From: Nocardioides coralli
Lineage (GTDB): Bacteria; Actinomycetota; Actinomycetes; Propionibacteriales; Nocardioidaceae
Assembly (NCBI RefSeq): GCF_019880385.1
Contig: NZ_CP082273.1
Coordinates: forward strand, 2,294,001-2,358,000
DNA length: 64,000 nt
Direction of reading: 5' to 3'
How positions within the stretch are numbered: position 1 is the stretch's first letter; every line of letters begins with the position of its first letter. Position numbers and translations under genes: made by a program. Shown in pieces: positions 26,308-36,379 of the stretch. The notes below the pieces were generated by a model, which had not been told where the DNA came from, searched no databases, and was given only the letters and a program-made list of their open reading frames with translations.

Positions 26308-26786
26308 GCCTCGTCGTCCTCGTGGACCGCATCCGCCTCGTCACCGGCGTCCGCGTCGGCCGCCTGCTCCCGGGGCTTCTTGTAGGGGTCTGCCTCACCG
26401 GCGTAGCTCGTGCCGCGCGCGGCGGCGACCGCCTCGTCCTGCTGGCGGGCCCGGGCGAGCACCTCGTCGAGGTGGCGGGCGTTCTCCGGCAGCGCGTCGT
26501 GGACGAACTCCAGCGTGGGCGCGTGACGCATCCCCAGCTGCTTGGCGACCTCCGAGCGCAACAGGCCCCGGGCGGACTCGAGCGCGGCGGAGGTGGAGGC
26601 GAGGTCGGTCTCCTCGCCGAGCACCGTGTAGAAGACCGTGGCCTGCTGGGTGTCGCCGGAGACGCGGACGTCGGTCACCGTGACGAAGCCGATCCTCGGG
26701 TCCTTGATCCGCCGCTCCAGCATCTCGGCGACGATGACGCGGATCCGGTCGGCGATCTTGCGGACTCGGGGGTTGCTGCTGCTCAT
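26304..26786 (-). CDS. rbfA: 30S ribosome-binding factor A
   Basis: RbfA helps mature the 30S subunit and is needed at low temperature. The KH-like core is visible in [20 protein letters not shown] and [14 protein letters not shown]. At 160 residues it carries a long acidic C-terminal tail ([17 protein letters not shown]), common in high-GC actinobacteria. ATG 26786 has GAGGAA upstream. A strong hairpin at 26862-26892 separates it from infB. It is translationally coupled to truB. Confidence 0.94.
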   Translation of the reverse strand: MSSSNPRVRKIADRIRVIVAEMLERRIKDPRIGFVTVTDVRVSGDTQQATVFYTVLGEETDLASTSAALESARGLLRSEVAKQLGMRHAPTLEFVHDALPENARHLDEVLARARQQDEAVAAARGTSYAGEADPYKKPREQAADADAGDEADAVHEDDEA

Positions 26787-26861
26787 TCTGGTTCCTCGTG
26801 TCGGAGCCACCGGCGGGGCGGCGACTCATGCACTGCTCGGGTGGTGCAGGGCCGAGGGGTG

Positions 26862-26892
26862 CAGGGATCCCCGGACCGGCCGGGGACCCCTG
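26862..26892 (-). terminator. Strong stem-loop between infB and rbfA
   Basis: On the minus strand CAGGGGTCCCCGG pairs with CCGGGGATCCCTG through 13 bp with one G-U pair and a 5-nt loop. It begins 11 bp after the infB stop. No U-run follows. It may be a partial terminator that lowers expression of rbfA-truB-ribF, or an RNA processing or stability element. Confidence 0.7.
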
Positions 26893-26902
26893 TCACCTCA
26901 CC

Positions 26903-29653
26903 TCAGTCGCGCGGGATCTCCCGCATCTCGAAGGCCTCGATCACGTCGTCGATCTTGATGTCCTGGTAGTTCTTCAGGACCAGACCGCACTCGAAGCCCT
27001 CGCGGACCTCCGACGCGTCGTCCTTCTCGCGGCGCAGCGAGGCCAGCTCCAGGTTGTCCTGGACGACCGCGCCGTCGCGCAGCAGCCGGACCTTCGCGTT
27101 GCGCCGGATCACGCCGCTGGTGACCATGCAGCCTGCGATGTTGCCGGCCTTGGACGACTTGAAGATCTCCCGGATCTCCGCCTGGCCCAGGACCTGCTCC
27201 TCGAACTCGGGCTTCAGCATGCCCTTGAGCGCGGCCTCGATCTCGTCGATCGCCTGGTAGATCACGGTGTAGTACCGGATCTCGACGCCTTCCTTGTCGG
27301 CCATCTCGGTCGCCTTGCCCTGCGGCCGGACGTTGAACCCGATGATGATCGCGTCGGAGGCGGCTGCAAGGTCGACGTTGGTCTCGGTGATCGCACCCAC
27401 ACCCCGGTCGATGACGCGCAGGCTGACGTCGTCACCGACGTCGATCTTGGACAACGCGTCCTCGAGCGCCTCGACCGAACCGGACACGTCGCCCTTGAGG
27501 ATCAGGTTGAGCTCCTGCGACTCGCCCTGCTCCATGGAGGCCATGAAGTCCTCGAGGGTACGCCGGACACGACGCTTCGCCTGCATGGCTGCCCGCTCGC
27601 GGGCCTCCCGCTTCTCGGCGATCTGGCGTGCCATCCGGTCGTCCTCGACGACGATGAAGTTCTGACCGGCGCTCGGAGCGGCGTTCAGACCCAGCACCAT
27701 CGCCGGGCGCGACGGGTCGGCCTCCTCGATGTTCTCGCCGTGCTCGTCGAGCATGGCGCGGACGCGACCGTAGGCCGGTCCGGCGACCAGCGAGTCGCCG
27801 ACCCGCAGCGTGCCGCGCTGCACGAGCACGGTCGCCACAGGACCACGGCCGCGGTCGAGGTGTGCCTCGACCACGAGGCCCTGCGCGTCCTGCGTCGGGT
27901 TGGCCCGCAGGTCCAGGGAGGCGTCGGCCGTGAGCACGATGGCCTCGAGCAGGTTCTCGAGGTTGAGCTCGGACTTCGCGGACACGTCGACGAACATGAC
28001 GTCGCCGCCGTACTCCTCCGGCACCAGGCCGTACTCGGTGAGCTGACCACGCACCTTGGAGGGGTCGGCCTCCGGCAGGTCGATCTTGTTGACCGCGACC
28101 ACGATCGGCACGTCGGCGGCCTTGGCGTGGTTGAGCGCCTCGACCGTCTGCGGCATCACGCCGTCGTTGGCAGCGACCACCAGCACGGCGATGTCGGTCG
28201 CCTGCGCACCGCGGGCTCGCATGGCGGTGAACGCCTCGTGACCCGGGGTGTCGATGAAGGTGATCCGCCGCTCCTGCTCGTCGACCTCGGTCGCGACCTG
28301 GTAGGCACCGATGTGCTGGGTGATGCCACCGGCCTCCTTGTCGACGACGTTGGCACTGCGCAGGGCGTCGAGCAGCTTGGTCTTTCCGTGGTCGACGTGA
28401 CCCATGACGGTGACGACGGGGGGCCGGATGGCCAGGTCCTCGTCGTCGCCCTCGTCGGCGCCGAACTCGAGGTCGAAGGACTCCAGCAGCTCGCGGTCCT
28501 CGTCCTCGGGAGAGACGACCTGGACGACGTAGTTGAGCTCGTCACCGAGCAGCTCGAACGTCTCGTCACCGACCGACTGGGTCGCGGTCACCATCTCGCC
28601 GAGCGAGAAGAGCATCTGCACCAGCGAGGCGGCGTCGACGTTGATCTTCTCGGCGAAGTCGGTCAGCGAGGAACCGCGGGCGAGACGGACGGTCTCGCCG
28701 TTGCCCTTGCGGACGCGCACGCCGCCGATCGTCGGCGCCTCCATCTGCTCGAACTCCTGGCGACGCGCCCGCTTGGACTTGCGACCACGACGCGAGGGAC
28801 CACCGGGTCGCCCGAAGGCACCCTGGGTCTGGCCGCGCCCACCGGGACGACCACGGCCACCGGGGCCACCGGGGCGGAAGCCGCCACCGGGCGCGCCGGC
28901 ACCCGCGCCGGCGCCGGGGCCGCCGCGGCCACGGGCGGGGGCACCGCCGCGACCGCCACCGGGGCCACCACGGCCACCACCGGCCGGACGGGCACCAGGC
29001 CCGCTGCCGAAGGCGGCGGGCGACTTGGGCATCATCGCCGGGTTGGGACGCGGCACGCCGGGCGCGCCACGGCCGGCAGGCGGCCGCGGCGGACGGTTGT
29101 CGTCACCACCACGGTCAGCGGGGGCGGGACGACGGCCCATGCCCTGGCTGGACGCGAACGGGTTGTTGCCCGGACGCGGCGCACCCGCCCGGCCCACCGG
29201 ACGCGGCGAGGGCGCCTTGGGCGCAGCGGGCTTGGGGGCGGCAGGCTTCGGCGTCGCCGGGGCAGCCGCGGCCGGGGCCTCGGGCTCCGCCGGCGGCTCC
29301 TGGTCGTCCGGCGCGACGACGGTCGGCTCAGCGGCCGGGGCCTCGTCGACGGCGGGCTGCTCGACCGGCGCCTCCGGCTCGGGAGCGGCCTTCTTGCCCG
29401 GCGGCTTGGGGGTCGCCTTCTTGGCAGCGGCCTTCTTGGGGGCCGGCTTCTCGGCGGGCGCCTCGGCCGGTGCCGCGGCAGCCGACGACTTCAGCTGCTC
29501 GCCGTACTCCTTGCGGAAGCGCATCTCCGCGGGCAGCTCGACGGTGGAGCTCGCCGACTTGACGAACTCCCCCATCTCCTTGAACTTCTCGAGAACGAAC
29601 TTGCTCTCGACTCCGAACTCCTTGGCGAGCTCGTGGACTCGGGTCTTGGCCAC
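26903..29653 (-). CDS. infB: Translation initiation factor IF-2
   Basis: IF-2 is the GTPase that brings initiator tRNA to the 30S subunit. The 916-residue protein has an N-terminal IF2N domain ([18 protein letters not shown]), a long low-complexity linker rich in Pro, Ala and Lys and then in Gly and Arg (about residues 60-285), and the GTPase core. G1 is [13 protein letters not shown]3 is [11 protein letters not shown]4 is AVNKIDLP. The C-terminal tRNA-binding domains follow. The start ATG 29653 gives the canonical N-terminus. The gene is part of the nusA-ylxR-infB cluster. Confidence 0.98.
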   Translation of the reverse strand: MAKTRVHELAKEFGVESKFVLEKFKEMGEFVKSASSTVELPAEMRFRKEYGEQLKSSAAAAPAEAPAEKPAPKKAAAKKATPKPPGKKAAPEPEAPVEQPAVDEAPAAEPTVVAPDDQEPPAEPEAPAAAAPATPKPAAPKPAAPKAPSPRPVGRAGAPRPGNNPFASSQGMGRRPAPADRGGDDNRPPRPPAGRGAPGVPRPNPAMMPKSPAAFGSGPGARPAGGGRGGPGGGRGGAPARGRGGPGAGAGAGAPGGGFRPGGPGGRGRPGGRGQTQGAFGRPGGPSRRGRKSKRARRQEFEQMEAPTIGGVRVRKGNGETVRLARGSSLTDFAEKINVDAASLVQMLFSLGEMVTATQSVGDETFELLGDELNYVVQVVSPEDEDRELLESFDLEFGADEGDDEDLAIRPPVVTVMGHVDHGKTKLLDALRSANVVDKEAGGITQHIGAYQVATEVDEQERRITFIDTPGHEAFTAMRARGAQATDIAVLVVAANDGVMPQTVEALNHAKAADVPIVVAVNKIDLPEADPSKVRGQLTEYGLVPEEYGGDVMFVDVSAKSELNLENLLEAIVLTADASLDLRANPTQDAQGLVVEAHLDRGRGPVATVLVQRGTLRVGDSLVAGPAYGRVRAMLDEHGENIEEADPSRPAMVLGLNAAPSAGQNFIVVEDDRMARQIAEKREARERAAMQAKRRVRRTLEDFMASMEQGESQELNLILKGDVSGSVEALEDALSKIDVGDDVSLRVIDRGVGAITETNVDLAAASDAIIIGFNVRPQGKATEMADKEGVEIRYYTVIYQAIDEIEAALKGMLKPEFEEQVLGQAEIREIFKSSKAGNIAGCMVTSGVIRRNAKVRLLRDGAVVQDNLELASLRREKDDASEVREGFECGLVLKNYQDIKIDDVIEAFEMREIPRD

Positions 29654-29771
29654 GTTTCTCCTTCTGGCCTGAGACCCGGGTCGGGGTGACTCTCAGACCG
29701 TTGGTGGTTGCTGGTGGGCGGTGCTCAACGCGAAGCTGCTCATCGCGAGTTACTCATCGAGTGCTCATGAG

Positions 29772-30095
29772 CTACTGCTCCAGTTCCTGTCGGTCGGTCG
29801 TGTGTGCACGCGAGACGAGGTAGTCACCCACCGGTGCGCCGGTCAGCCCGTCCGGGACCCTGAGGGCCCGGGCGAAGGCTCTCCGGCGCACCGCGAGCTC
29901 GTAGCACTCCGGCGTGGGGTGCAGGTGCGCCCCGCGACCCGGAGCGGTGCCGCTGGGATCGGGTACGGCGGCCGGTCGGCCGTCGCGATCCGCGCCCCGC
30001 ACGACACGCAACAACTCGCGCTTGGCGGCTCGCTCCCGACATCCGATGCAGGTCCGGACCGGGGTCCGGGCAGGGGATGTCGAAGTGCTGACCAC
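29772..30095 (-). CDS. ylxR: YlxR-family nucleic-acid-binding protein
   Basis: A 107-residue YlxR (DUF448) protein, a small RNA- or DNA-binding factor almost always encoded between nusA and infB. In firmicutes it has been linked to transcriptional control and to RNase P. The family signature is RTCIGCRERAAKRELLRVV, and GRGAHLHPTPECYELAVRRRAFARAL completes the fold. GTG 30095 is preferred because TAAGGT ends 8 nt upstream; the frame extends further but without support. This suggests that the infB part of the cluster has its own leaderless promoter here. Confidence 0.88.
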   Translation of the reverse strand: MVSTSTSPARTPVRTCIGCRERAAKRELLRVVRGADRDGRPAAVPDPSGTAPGRGAHLHPTPECYELAVRRRAFARALRVPDGLTGAPVGDYLVSRAHTTDRQELEQ

Positions 30096-30103
30096 CGCCA
30101 GCA

Positions 30104-30109
30104 ACCTTA
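30104..30109 (-). promoter_or_regulatory. Leaderless -10 box TAAGGT for ylxR
   Basis: TAAGGT ends 8 nt before GTG 30095 on the minus strand. It lies in the 164-bp gap between nusA and ylxR, which also holds GC-rich palindromic sequence (for example ACGCGC-GCTA-GCGCGT near 30190). Confidence 0.45.
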
Positions 30110-30259
30110 GCCGGTCTCGCACGCTCCCTGCGAACCGAGGCGGGTGCGTTGGCCCGGTTAACGTGCGAGGTTGCGTGGTTTCGACGCGCTAGCGCGCGTT
30201 CGCAGGCTCACGCGCGTCGCTTGCTCAACCTGCGCCGGCCCACGCGCCGCCTTCGTTCC

Positions 30260-31237
30260 TCAGGCGTCGCTGCCGACTTCGTCAGAGCGGATGTCGATCC
30301 GCCAGCCGGTGAGGCGGGCGGCCAGGCGGGCGTTCTGCCCCTCCTTGCCGATGGCCAGCGAGAGCTGGAAGTCGGGCACGACCACCCGGGCGGAACGTTC
30401 GGCCTCCGACACCACCTCGACGGAGGTCACCCGTGCCGGCGACAGCGCGTTGGCGACCAGCCGGGCGGGCTCGTCGGACCAGTCGACGATGTCGATCTTC
30501 TCGCCGTGCAGCTCTGACATCACGTTGCGGACCCGCTGGCCCATCGGGCCGATGCAGGCGCCCTTGGCGTTGACGCCCGACACGGTCGACCGAACCGCGA
30601 TCTTGGTGCGGTGGCCCGCCTCGCGGGCGATGGCGGCGATCTCGACCGATCCGTCCGCGATCTCGGGCACCTCGAGCGCGAAGAGCTTCCTGACCAGGTT
30701 GGGGTGCGTGCGCGACAGCGTGATCTGTGGCCCGCGCATCCCCTTGCGCACCGAGACCACCAGGCACTTGATCCGGGTCCCGTGGTCGTAGGTCTCCCCC
30801 GGCACCCGCTCGCCCGTCGGCAGCAGCGCCTCGATCTTGCCGAGGTCGACCATCACGTCGGCGGGGTTGCGGCCCTGCTGGATGATGCCGGAGACGATGT
30901 CGCCCTCCTTGCCGGAGAACTCACCGAACTTGATGTCGTCCTCGGCGTCCCGGAGCCGCTGCAGCATGATCTGCTTCGCCGTCGTGGCGGCGATCCGACC
31001 GAAGCCGTCGGGGGTGTCGTCGTACTCCCCCACCTTCTCGCCCTCGTCGTCGAGCTCGGCGGCGTAGACGGTCACGTGACCGCTCTTGCGGTCGAGCTCG
31101 ACACGCGCCTCCTCCACCGCCCCCGGGGTCTTGTGGTAGGCCGTGAGCAGCGCTTGCTCGATGGCCTCGACGAGCACGTCGAAGGAGATCTCCTTCTCGC
31201 GCTCGAGCATCCGCAGGATGTTCAGGTCGATGTCCAT
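30260..31237 (-). CDS. nusA: Transcription termination/antitermination protein NusA
   Basis: NusA binds RNA polymerase and modulates pausing, termination and antitermination. The 325-residue protein has the N-terminal polymerase-binding domain ([17 protein letters not shown]), then S1, KH1 and KH2 domains ([55 protein letters not shown]). It lacks the C-terminal acidic repeats of E. coli NusA, as is normal for actinobacteria. ATG 31237 follows the rimP stop by 1 bp, so the two are one unit. Confidence 0.96.
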   Translation of the reverse strand: MDIDLNILRMLEREKEISFDVLVEAIEQALLTAYHKTPGAVEEARVELDRKSGHVTVYAAELDDEGEKVGEYDDTPDGFGRIAATTAKQIMLQRLRDAEDDIKFGEFSGKEGDIVSGIIQQGRNPADVMVDLGKIEALLPTGERVPGETYDHGTRIKCLVVSVRKGMRGPQITLSRTHPNLVRKLFALEVPEIADGSVEIAAIAREAGHRTKIAVRSTVSGVNAKGACIGPMGQRVRNVMSELHGEKIDIVDWSDEPARLVANALSPARVTSVEVVSEAERSARVVVPDFQLSLAIGKEGQNARLAARLTGWRIDIRSDEVGSDA

Positions 31238-31238
31238 C

Positions 31239-31724
31239 TCAGGCCTCCTTCGCCCCGGGGCGGTTGAACTCCACCTGCACGAGGGCCTTGGTGACCTCTG
31301 CGAAGGGGACCTCGCGCCGCTTGCCACTGACCTCGAGCTCGGCGGCGGTCTCGCCTGCCTCGACGATCCGACCGGTGACGACCTCGCCGTCGCCCAGCGT
31401 CACCCGCACCAGGCGCTGCAGGTTGCGGCGCCAGTGACGGGGGTGGGTCAGCGGACGGTCCACACCGCGCGAGGTGACCTCGAGGGTGTAGGGCTGCTCC
31501 CCCATGACGTCGGAGTCGTCGAGCACCCGGGAGACCTCACGTGTCGCGTCGGCGACGTCGTCCAGCGTCACGCCACCGTCCTTGTCGACAGCCACACGCA
31601 GGATCCGGCGCTTGCCGGCGGGGGTGATCTCCACGGCCTCGACGTCGAGCCCGAGCGCACGGAGGGGGTCGGTCAGCTCCGTCTCGATCCGCTCGCGGGT
31701 GGCGTCGTGCCTTGCGGTGCTCAC
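31239..31724 (-). CDS. rimP: Ribosome maturation factor RimP
   Basis: RimP assists late 30S assembly. The 161-residue protein has [24 protein letters not shown] (in segments) and the family block [17 protein letters not shown] 31724 is chosen because AAGGAGG lies 9 nt upstream. It heads the rimP-nusA unit. The divergent Tat-lipoprotein gene starts 87 bp away, so promoters for both must lie in 31725-31810. Confidence 0.95.
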   Translation of the reverse strand: MSTARHDATRERIETELTDPLRALGLDVEAVEITPAGKRRILRVAVDKDGGVTLDDVADATREVSRVLDDSDVMGEQPYTLEVTSRGVDRPLTHPRHWRRNLQRLVRVTLGDGEVVTGRIVEAGETAAELEVSGKRREVPFAEVTKALVQVEFNRPGAKEA

Positions 31725-31797
31725 GGTTGACGACCTCCTTGTGCAGTTGGAGCACACCACGATAGCGGCTGCCCCGGGCCGCGCCGAGGCGCGGGGA

Positions 31798-31803
31798 TAG
31801 GGT
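31798..31803 (+). promoter_or_regulatory. Leaderless -10 box TAGGGT
   Basis: TAGGGT ends 7 nt before GTG 31811. The context TAGGGTCTG is identical to that before the LOG-family gene at 60971. Confidence 0.55.
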
Positions 31804-31810
31804 CTGGCGC

Positions 31811-32335
31811 GTGTCGCCGCCCGAGCTCTCCCGCCGCGCCGCGCTGACCGGCGTCGTGTTTGGGCTGGCGGTCGCCGGCTGCGACCTGCAGGCGCGCGAG
31901 ACCCCTCCCACGGGCACCCCGACGGCCGTCGCGCCGACCGGCACACCGGGCTCCGAGGCGGCCGCACCCGAGGACCCCGACGAGGCCCTCGTCGAGTCGG
32001 TCCGTGCCGACATCGCAGCCGCCCTCGCACTCGTGACCGCCGGCGCCGGGCGTCCCGCACTGCGCGCAGAGCTCGGCGACTGGCGGCGCCTCCACCGGCT
32101 CCACCTCGACGCGGTGCCCGGCGAGGACGCCGGCGAGGACGCCGGGGAGCAGCAGGCCACGGCGGTCGGCTCCGTGGCCCAGGTCCGCCGACGTGTGCGG
32201 CGCGAGGAGGCCAGGCTGCAGCGGACCCTGGCCGACGCCGCGCTCGCGGCCGAGAGCGGCCCGCTCGCCGCGCTCCTGGCCAGCATGTCGGCCGGCATCG
32301 CCCAGCTGCTCGCTGCCACCGGAGGTGGCCGGTGA
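31811..32335 (+). CDS. Predicted Tat-dependent lipoprotein, unknown function
   Basis: A 174-residue exported protein. The N-terminus LSRRAALTGVVFGLAVAGC combines a twin-arginine motif with a lipobox (VAGC), so it is probably exported folded and anchored by lipid. A Pro/Thr/Ala/Glu-rich linker (residues 28-55) follows, then a mostly helical domain. Its stretch PALRAELGDWRRLHRLHLDAV resembles PALHAELTTSHDEHRDRRDEL in the next gene, which suggests a related ferritin-like helical unit. GTG 31811 is supported by TAGGGT 7 nt upstream. Its stop overlaps the DUF4439 start as GTGA. Confidence 0.65.
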   Translation: MSPPELSRRAALTGVVFGLAVAGCDLQARETPPTGTPTAVAPTGTPGSEAAAPEDPDEALVESVRADIAAALALVTAGAGRPALRAELGDWRRLHRLHLDAVPGEDAGEDAGEQQATAVGSVAQVRRRVRREEARLQRTLADAALAAESGPLAALLASMSAGIAQLLAATGGGR

Positions 32336-32772
32336 GCCCCCTCGACGGCCTGCAGCGGGCGCTGGCCGCGGAGCACGCCGCGCTCCACGTCATCGGCGCA
32401 CTCGGGGCCCGCACCTCGGTCTCCGAGACCCCGGCCCTCCACGCCGAGCTGACCACGAGCCACGACGAGCACCGCGACCGTCGTGACGAGCTCGACGCGC
32501 TCGTGCGCGGTCTCGGCGGTACGCCGGTGGCGGCCGAGGCGGCGTACGACCTCCCCGACGGCCTGGGGTCACCGGCCTCGGTCACGGGGGCCGCGCTCGA
32601 GGTGGAACGCCGGGCCCAGGCGACGTACGCCTGGCTGGTGGGGCAGACCAGCGGCGAGGAGCGGCGCTTCGCGATCACCGCGCTGACACAGACAGCGGTC
32701 CGTGCCCTGGCCTACCGGGGAAGTCCCGAGATCTTCCCCGGTATGGCCGGTGCACGGACCGCTCGCCGGTAG
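32332..32772 (+). CDS. DUF4439 ferritin-like domain protein
   Basis: A 146-residue helical protein of the DUF4439 ferritin-like family, which occurs in actinobacteria near nusA/rimP and proS. Helix patterns with Glu and His are visible: LQRALAAEHAALHVIGALG, then HAELTTSHDEHRDRRDELDALV, then an alpha segment with YAWLVGQTSGEERRFA. These Glu and His residues could bind metal, but this is unproven. There is no signal peptide, unlike its coupled neighbour. The start is GTG 32332 inside the upstream stop. A small hairpin spans the stop codon. Confidence 0.8.
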   Translation: MSPLDGLQRALAAEHAALHVIGALGARTSVSETPALHAELTTSHDEHRDRRDELDALVRGLGGTPVAAEAAYDLPDGLGSPASVTGAALEVERRAQATYAWLVGQTSGEERRFAITALTQTAVRALAYRGSPEIFPGMAGARTARR

Positions 32773-32779
32773 TCCGGCG
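32764..32779. terminator. Small hairpin around the DUF4439 stop
   Basis: CGCCGG and CCGGCG are perfect arms flanking a 4-nt loop that contains the TAG stop codon. It is a short GC-rich candidate terminator at a convergent gene end. Confidence 0.4.
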
Positions 32780-32821
32780 CCGAGCCGCCTCGCGGGAGTT
32801 GGGGGACCAGAGCGAGGCGTC

Positions 32822-32900
32822 TTGCGAAATCCTGCAACACAACCGGTCCGCGACACGAGCGGGCGCCATCCTCACCTTTTCGCATTGCAGAAACCTGCAA
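32822..32900. promoter_or_regulatory. Two copies of an operator-like palindrome TTGCRRAAWCCTGCAA
   Basis: TTGCAGAAACCTGCAA (32885-32900) is a perfect 6-4-6 inverted repeat. TTGCGAAATCCTGCAA (32822-32837) matches it at 13 of 16 positions. Both lie in the 140-bp gap between convergent genes, where no promoter is expected. Confidence 0.5.
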
Positions 32901-32912
32901 CCCGCGCCCTGC

Positions 32913-33632
32913 TCAGAGCCAGCCGCGCACCACGTCGACGAGGTCCCGCAGCGAGGCCACGACCGCGTCCGGCTCCCCCTCCGTGTGGCCGACCTGCTCG
33001 GCCGGGATCCGGCTGTGCGGCACGTGGACCGTGCGCATCCCGGCGTTGGCGGCACCCCAGACGTCGTCGAAGAGACGGTCGCCGACGTAGACGCACCGCG
33101 CAGGGTCCGTCGCGCCCACGGCCTCCATGGCCGCCCGGAACGCCCGGGCAGACGGCTTCGTCCACGGGATCTCGCTCGTGTAGACGTCGCCGTCGACGAG
33201 GTCGAGGACGCCGTCGCGCTCGAAGAAGCCCCGGTGCCACTCCCGGGGCCAGATCGTGTTGGAGAGGACGCCGACCCGGAGCCCGAGGTCGCGCAGCTCC
33301 TCCCAGACGGGGCGGACGTCGGGATCGGTGTCGGTGTGCGGCTCCCAGAACTCGTAGTACGCCGCGAGCAGCTCCGGGTCGTGCTCGAGACCGGCTTCCT
33401 CGAAGAGGTCGGCGATGGTCGAGCTCTGCTGGTGGTCGCGGCTGCGACCCCAGATCGCGGCACCCGCCGCGTGCAGACGTGAGGCCCACGCGTGGTGGTC
33501 GTCGTCCGGCGACGGTGTCCGGGCCACGGCCTGGGCGAGCGCCAGCGACTCGGCGTGGAAGTCGACGTCGTGCCAGCGGGTCAGCGTGCCGCCCCAGTCG
33601 AAGATGACGGCGTCGAGCCCGTCCTCAGCCAC
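32913..33632 (-). CDS. HAD-superfamily hydrolase
   Basis: A 239-residue haloacid-dehalogenase-like hydrolase, probably a phosphatase on a small metabolite. Motif I is [11 protein letters not shown] with the nucleophilic Asp; the usual second Asp of the DxD is Gly here. Motif II is GVLSNTIWP, motif III is [10 protein letters not shown] with the conserved Lys, and motif IV is [13 protein letters not shown]. The cap is inserted after motif I. The start GTG 33632 overlaps the 3' end of proS by 8 nt, so it is coupled to proS. The substrate is unknown. Confidence 0.85.
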   Translation of the reverse strand: MAEDGLDAVIFDWGGTLTRWHDVDFHAESLALAQAVARTPSPDDDHHAWASRLHAAGAAIWGRSRDHQQSSTIADLFEEAGLEHDPELLAAYYEFWEPHTDTDPDVRPVWEELRDLGLRVGVLSNTIWPREWHRGFFERDGVLDLVDGDVYTSEIPWTKPSARAFRAAMEAVGATDPARCVYVGDRLFDDVWGAANAGMRTVHVPHSRIPAEQVGHTEGEPDAVVASLRDLVDVVRGWL

Positions 33633-35406
33633 GGACGACGTCCACGACCCGGTCGACGGCCTCGGCCACCGGGACCTCCTGCCGCTCACCCGAGGCCCGG
33701 TCGCGCAGCTCGACGGAGCCGTCGGCCAGGCCGCGCCCCACGGTGAGGATCGTCGGGACGCCGATCAGCTCGGCGTCCTTGAACTTCACGCCGGGGCTGA
33801 CCTTGCCGGTGCGGTCGTCGTAGAGCACCGTCACCCCGCGCTCGGCCAGCTCCTCGGCGATCCGGGCCGCGGTGTCGAACACCTCGCCGTCCTTGCCGGC
33901 GGCCACCACGTGGACGTCGGCGGGGGCGACCTCCCGCGGCCAGCACAGGCCGATCTCGTCGAGGGTGTTCTCGGCGATGGCGGCGACCGCCCGCGACGGC
34001 CCGATGCCGTAGGAGCCCATGGTGACGGTCACCAGCTTGCCGTTCTCGTCGAGCACCTGCAGACCCAGGGCCTCGGCGTACTTGCGGCCCAGCTGGAAGA
34101 TGTGGCCCATCTCGATGCCGCGCGCCGCCTCGAGCGTGCCGCCGTCGCAGCGCGGGCAGGGGTCGCCCTCCCTCACCTCGGCGGCCTCGATGGTGCCGTC
34201 GGGCGTGAAGTCGCGGCCGGCCACGAGGTCGACCACGTGGGAGCCCTCGACGTTGGCACCGGTGACCCAGCGGGTGCCCTCGACCACGCGCGGGTCGACG
34301 AGGTAGCGGATGCCCGACTCGCTCTCGGCGCCGAGCGCGGCGGGCCCGATGTAGCCCTTGACCAGGCTCGGGTGCTGCTTGAGGTCGGTCTCGTCCATGG
34401 CCTCGACCTCGATCGGCTCGAGCTGTCCCCCGAGCCGCTTCAGGTCGACGTCACGGTCGCCCGGGACGCCGATGGCGAGCGGCTCGCGGGTGCCGTCGGG
34501 GTGGACCAGCACGACCATGACGTTCTTGAGGGTGTCGGCGGCCGCCCACGGCCGGTCGTCGCGGGGGAACCGGTCGTTGAGGTGGTCGACCAGCGTCTCG
34601 ATGGTCGGCGTGTCCGGGGTGTCCTCGGCGTGCGCGGCCGGGACGTCGGCGTACGGCACCGGTTCGGGCGCGCGCACCTCGACTGCCTCCACGTTGGCGG
34701 CGTAGTCGCAGCGACTGCAGCGGACGTAGGTGTCCTCGCCGACGTCGGCCTTGGCCAGGAACTCCTCGGACGCCGAGCCGCCCATCGCCCCCGAGGTCGC
34801 CTTCACGATGACGTACTCGAAGCCGAGCCGGTCGAAGATCCTGATGTAGGCGTCGCGGTGCCGCTGGTAGCTGGCCTCGAGACCGGCGTCGTCGACGTCG
34901 AAGGAGTAGGAGTCCTTCATCACGAACTCGCGGCCGCGGAGCAGCCCCGCCCGGGGCCGCTGCTCGTCGCGGTACTTGGTCTGGATCTGGTAGATCGAGA
35001 GCGGCAGGTCCTTGTAGGACGAGTAGAGGTCCTTCACGACGAGCGTGAACATCTCCTCGTGGGTGGGGCCGAGCAGGTAGTCGGCCTCCTTGCGGTCCTG
35101 CAGCCGGAAGATGTTGTCGCCGTAGTCGGTCCAGCGACCGGTGGCGTCGTAAGGCTCCTTGGGCAGCAGCGCGGGGAAGAGCAGCTCCTGCGCGCCCATC
35201 GCGTCCATCTCCTCGCGGATGATCCCCTCGATGTTGCGCAGCACGCGGAGTCCGAGCGGCAGCCACGAGTAGATGCCGGGTGCCGCGCGGCGGATGTAAC
35301 CCGCCCGCACCAGCAGCCGGTGGCTCGGCACCTCGGCGTCGGCCGGGTCGTCGCGCAGGGTGCGCACGAAGAGGCTGGACATGCGGAGGATCTGGGCTCG
35401 AGCCAT
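33625..35406 (-). CDS. proS: Prolyl-tRNA synthetase, bacterial type with editing insertion
   Basis: ProS charges tRNA-Pro. The 593-residue protein has class II motif 1 ([18 protein letters not shown]), motif 2 ([21 protein letters not shown], in part) and motif 3 ([15 protein letters not shown]). A central YbaK-like insertion for editing Ala-tRNA-Pro lies between motifs 2 and 3, and an anticodon-binding domain ends the protein. A CxxC pair (CSRCDYA) and CPRCDGG suggest a zinc site. ATG 35406 is supported by TAGCCT 7 nt upstream. The HAD gene downstream overlaps its end. Confidence 0.97.
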   Translation of the reverse strand: MARAQILRMSSLFVRTLRDDPADAEVPSHRLLVRAGYIRRAAPGIYSWLPLGLRVLRNIEGIIREEMDAMGAQELLFPALLPKEPYDATGRWTDYGDNIFRLQDRKEADYLLGPTHEEMFTLVVKDLYSSYKDLPLSIYQIQTKYRDEQRPRAGLLRGREFVMKDSYSFDVDDAGLEASYQRHRDAYIRIFDRLGFEYVIVKATSGAMGGSASEEFLAKADVGEDTYVRCSRCDYAANVEAVEVRAPEPVPYADVPAAHAEDTPDTPTIETLVDHLNDRFPRDDRPWAAADTLKNVMVVLVHPDGTREPLAIGVPGDRDVDLKRLGGQLEPIEVEAMDETDLKQHPSLVKGYIGPAALGAESESGIRYLVDPRVVEGTRWVTGANVEGSHVVDLVAGRDFTPDGTIEAAEVREGDPCPRCDGGTLEAARGIEMGHIFQLGRKYAEALGLQVLDENGKLVTVTMGSYGIGPSRAVAAIAENTLDEIGLCWPREVAPADVHVVAAGKDGEVFDTAARIAEELAERGVTVLYDDRTGKVSPGVKFKDAELIGVPTILTVGRGLADGSVELRDRASGERQEVPVAEAVDRVVDVVRG

Positions 35407-35413
35407 GGCGGGA

Positions 35414-35419
35414 AGGCTA
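35414..35419 (-). promoter_or_regulatory. Leaderless -10 box TAGCCT for proS
   Basis: TAGCCT on the minus strand ends 7 nt before ATG 35406 with no ribosome site. Confidence 0.55.
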
Positions 35420-35456
35420 CTTGGCGGCCGGCGCCAGCCACCAACCAGTTGACCGG

Positions 35457-36302
35457 TCAGAACATCACCGTCGCGAAGGTGGCGGTCCGCACGAACCCCA
35501 CGCGCTCGTAGACGCGGCGGGCCGCGTGGTTGAAGTCGTTGACGTAGAGCGACACCACGGGAGCGATGTCCTCGCGGACCTGGCGCACGACCGCCGCCAT
35601 CCCGGCGGCGCCCAGGCCGGTCCCCCGCCGCTCCGGCGTCACCCAGACACCCTGCACCTGGGCCGCGGCCGGTGACGCGCAGGCCACCTCGGCCTTGAAG
35701 ACGACCTCGCCGTCGTCGATGCGGGCGAAGGACCACCCCCGCGCGATCAGCTGGTGCACCCGGGTGCGGTAGAGGTCGCCGCCGCCTCCCGCCTCGGGCG
35801 AGATGCCGACCTCCTCGGTGTACATGGCCACGCACGCGGGGTAGAGCACCGCGGCGTCGTCCATCGTCGTCCGGCGTACGCCGGGGTCGGGCTCGACCAG
35901 CGGCGCGGCGCGCGTCTCCAGGTGGGGCTGGTCCCACCGCAGCTCCCGGGGCGTGCCCCAGGAGTCGGAGACCTCCTCCCAGAACGCCCGCACCGCCTCC
36001 TGCGGCCCGACGATCGTGGACACCGTCCTCCCCCGGGTCAGAGCCCGCTCGGCGAAGACGCGCGCGTCGTCGGGGCCCGCCTGCACCGGCACCAGGTTGG
36101 CGCCCACGTGGCAGGCCGCACGCAGCTCGCCGTCGTCGTACCTCCCCCACATCTCGCCGCCCAGCCAGCGCGGCTCGAGGTTGGTGGTGCGGGCGCGGTG
36201 GGCCGCGAAGACGTTGACCACCGGGTCGGCCGCAGCGAGCCGCTGGAAGTCGTCCAGGTCGGACGGCCCCAGGACGCGGACGCCGTGGCGGGTCGTGAGC
36301 AC
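35457..36302 (-). CDS. GNAT acetyltransferase with N-terminal DUF4081 domain
   Basis: A 281-residue acetyltransferase of the actinobacterial DUF4081-GNAT family, usually encoded near ispG and proS. The N-terminal half ([22 protein letters not shown], in segments) is the DUF4081 part. The C-terminal GNAT domain has [23 protein letters not shown], the acetyl-CoA-binding motif A, and ends with [18 protein letters not shown]. The substrate is unknown. GTG 36302 has TACTGT 6 nt upstream. Its upstream neighbour would normally be ispG, but here an SDR and an HNH gene intervene. Confidence 0.88.
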   Translation of the reverse strand: MLTTRHGVRVLGPSDLDDFQRLAAADPVVNVFAAHRARTTNLEPRWLGGEMWGRYDDGELRAACHVGANLVPVQAGPDDARVFAERALTRGRTVSTIVGPQEAVRAFWEEVSDSWGTPRELRWDQPHLETRAAPLVEPDPGVRRTTMDDAAVLYPACVAMYTEEVGISPEAGGGGDLYRTRVHQLIARGWSFARIDDGEVVFKAEVACASPAAAQVQGVWVTPERRGTGLGAAGMAAVVRQVREDIAPVVSLYVNDFNHAARRVYERVGFVRTATFATVMF

Positions 36303-36308
36303 GGACCG

Positions 36309-36314
36309 ACAGTA
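36309..36314 (-). promoter_or_regulatory. Leaderless -10 box TACTGT
   Basis: TACTGT on the minus strand ends 6 nt before GTG 36302. Confidence 0.45.
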
Positions 36315-36379
36315 GTCCTCCCGCGGGCCCGGCAAGAACGGTCGTGTACACGGCGGGCCGCGCGTGATCTGCTGGGGTC

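Noticed and set aside
26798..29689. A 963-codon plus-strand frame antisense to infB
   Set aside because: It is a shadow of infB. The Gly/Thr/Arg-rich part mirrors the infB linker.
29735..29775. Three short CTCAT..GAG repeats between ylxR and infB
   Set aside because: The copies are 8-12 bp, of unequal length, and partly overlap the ylxR stop region. They look like slippage with no clear function.
30150..30240. Possible tRNA or structured RNA in the nusA-ylxR gap
   Set aside because: Only GC-rich short palindromes such as GCGCTAGCGC are seen. No cloverleaf or conserved riboswitch core could be built.
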